6,616 nt of DNA, taken from a bacterium. Lineage in GTDB: Bacteria; UBP14; UBA6098; B30-G16. Both the position numbers and the translations under genes were made by a program. A model generated the notes under the pieces. The model saw only the letters and a program-made list of their open reading frames with translations, made no database searches and had not been told where the DNA came from. Where the stretch lies: assembly GCA_027007865.1 (NCBI GenBank), contig JALTEE010000348.1, forward strand, positions 1 to 6,616, written 5' to 3'. This document shows positions 5,747 through 6,616 of the stretch, in pieces (within the stretch, counting starts at the first letter, position 1; each line of letters starts with the position of its first letter).

Positions 5747-6616
5747 CTACATTCTTTCCAATGCTTCTTCTGCTGATTCTTTCGTGATATTTTTATGTTG
5801 TGAGTAAATGAAACTCATCGTGAGTTCTCCGCCGAGAAGCAATATTGCAGCGGTGTAAAAAATCCACACAAATGTAGCGAGCAGCGCGCTCACACCACCG
5901 TAGAGTTCACTGAAACGAACGACATATCTTATATATACAGTGAATAGTCTTTTTGCGATTTCCCACCCGAAGCCTGCGAAAAAACCACCGAGTATCGCAA
6001 ATTTCCACGGAACTTTTCGGTGAGGAATAAATTTATAGATAAGTCCGAAATAGAGAGATACCCATACAATCGGTGCAAGCAGGAAAAACCATCGCCAGAA
6101 ATGACTATAACTTTGCGGAGATAACCCGAGAAACGATATGCCAAAATCTGTTATTAAAATTGCCAACCAGGTCGTTGCAGCAGAACTTATAAGTGCGAGA
6201 TATGTTAGCAGCATAAGTATATATGCGAAAAGCAGTTGTCGCCATAGCGGTCTGTTTTCACGCCGCTCGAAGATACGGTTTATCGCAGACTCCACCGTAA
6301 AAAAAACACCGCCCGAAAATATGAACAGTAGGATAAACGACACTTTACTCACTGTTGCGGCGTGCCTTACAAATGTCTGGAAAAACGAACCGATGTGCAT
6401 CGCTCCGTCGGGAAGAAATAATTGCATATTTGTTAGCGACACGATTAACGATGCCGCTTTTTCGGGCGAACCGATTATCATCCCGATAATAGACAAACTC
6501 AACAGTGTAAGGGGCACAGCAGATAAAAGGAAATAGAACGAAATCGCAGCGGCCATCATCGTGCCCCCGTGCTGATAAAATGATGACCACATTGTTCTAA
6601 AATGATGCCATGCAAC
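5747..6616 (-). CDS. YihY/BrkB-family inner-membrane protein (5' end beyond window)
   Basis: This is a polytopic membrane protein of the YihY/virulence factor BrkB family, once misnamed ribonuclease BN; its molecular role is not established. The family's six hydrophobic segments are visible. They begin at AAAISFYFLLSAVPLTLL, followed by the segment ending GGVFFTVESAINRIF, one around LLFAYILMLLTYLALI, one around FFLLAPIVWVSLYFGLIYKFIP, then AILGGFFAGFGWEIAKRLF, and last the signature YGGVSALLATFVWIFY with LLLGGEL. The C-terminal tail is short and polar. The first in-frame ATG in the window is at 6592, but eight further in-frame codons without a stop (AWHHFRT preceded by V) run to the right edge and read like the usual family N-terminus. 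No Shine-Dalgarno precedes 6592, so the true start is most likely outside. The gene converges on the HisJ-like gene and is probably unrelated in function to it. Confidence 0.88.
   Translation of the reverse strand, partial: VAWHHFRTMWSSFYQHGGTMMAAAISFYFLLSAVPLTLLSLSIIGMIIGSPEKAASLIVSLTNMQLFLPDGAMHIGSFFQTFVRHAATVSKVSFILLFIFSGGVFFTVESAINRIFERRENRPLWRQLLFAYILMLLTYLALISSAATTWLAILITDFGISFLGLSPQSYSHFWRWFFLLAPIVWVSLYFGLIYKFIPHRKVPWKFAILGGFFAGFGWEIAKRLFTVYIRYVVRFSELYGGVSALLATFVWIFYTAAILLLGGELTMSFIYSQHKNITKESAEEALERM

Noticed and set aside
6592..6592. ATG at 6590-6592 as the true start of the YihY-family gene
   Set aside because: No Shine-Dalgarno precedes it, and the frame continues without a stop to the window edge with a family-like N-terminal sequence.

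Overview
This 6.6-kb window looks like ordinary chromosomal DNA from a bacterium with a moderately AT-rich genome. It holds five genes on the + strand, packed tightly in two groups (rpsO-pnp, a single rplU, then coaX plus two PHP-domain hydrolases), and one gene on the - strand running toward them from the right edge. I see no insertion sequence, CRISPR array, tRNA or rRNA. Three weak clues point to the FCB (Fibrobacteres-Chlorobi-Bacteroidetes) side of the tree. The N-terminus and the FKKRRRK/NGHR region of L21 resemble Bacteroidetes L21 more than proteobacterial L21. The best promoter candidate, upstream of coaX, matches the Bacteroidetes-type pattern (TTTG, 18-base gap, TAnnTTTG) rather than the E. 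coli -35/-10 pattern. Against typical Bacteroidetes, four of the five + strand genes except rpsO have clear Shine-Dalgarno sequences or nearly so (pnp, rplU and both PHP genes). A candidate FCB phylum would fit, but this is inference.

Layout. 11-277 rpsO (ribosomal protein S15, GTG start) and 307-2400 pnp (polynucleotide phosphorylase) form the widespread rpsO-pnp pair, 29 nt apart. A 63-nt AT-rich leader with a perfect 11-bp tandem direct repeat precedes rplU (2464-2778, L21), which is unusually not followed by rpmA (L27). The next 137 nt contain a weak hairpin, a perfect 9-bp inverted repeat and the candidate promoter. Then come coaX (2916-3686, type III pantothenate kinase), a CehA/McbA-like PHP metallohydrolase (3688-4842) and a HisJ-like PHP phosphatase (4817-5647). 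These three are spaced 1 nt apart and overlapping by 26 nt, so they are probably one transcript. After a 99-nt convergent gap lies a YihY/BrkB-family inner-membrane protein on the - strand (5747 to beyond the right edge).

How they work together. S15 and L21 serve the two ribosomal subunits, and PNPase degrades RNA in the 3'-to-5' direction, so the left half is translation and RNA turnover. CoaX commits pantothenate to coenzyme A. The two downstream PHP enzymes are predicted metal-dependent phosphoesterases of unknown substrate, translationally coupled to each other and probably co-transcribed with coaX. No histidine-biosynthesis gene is present, so the HisJ assignment rests on sequence alone. 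I did not find a clearly novel system. The items most worth a second look are the inverted repeat on the coaX promoter, the coaX-PHP-PHP linkage, the lone and divergent rplU, and the basic C-terminal tail of the first PHP protein.
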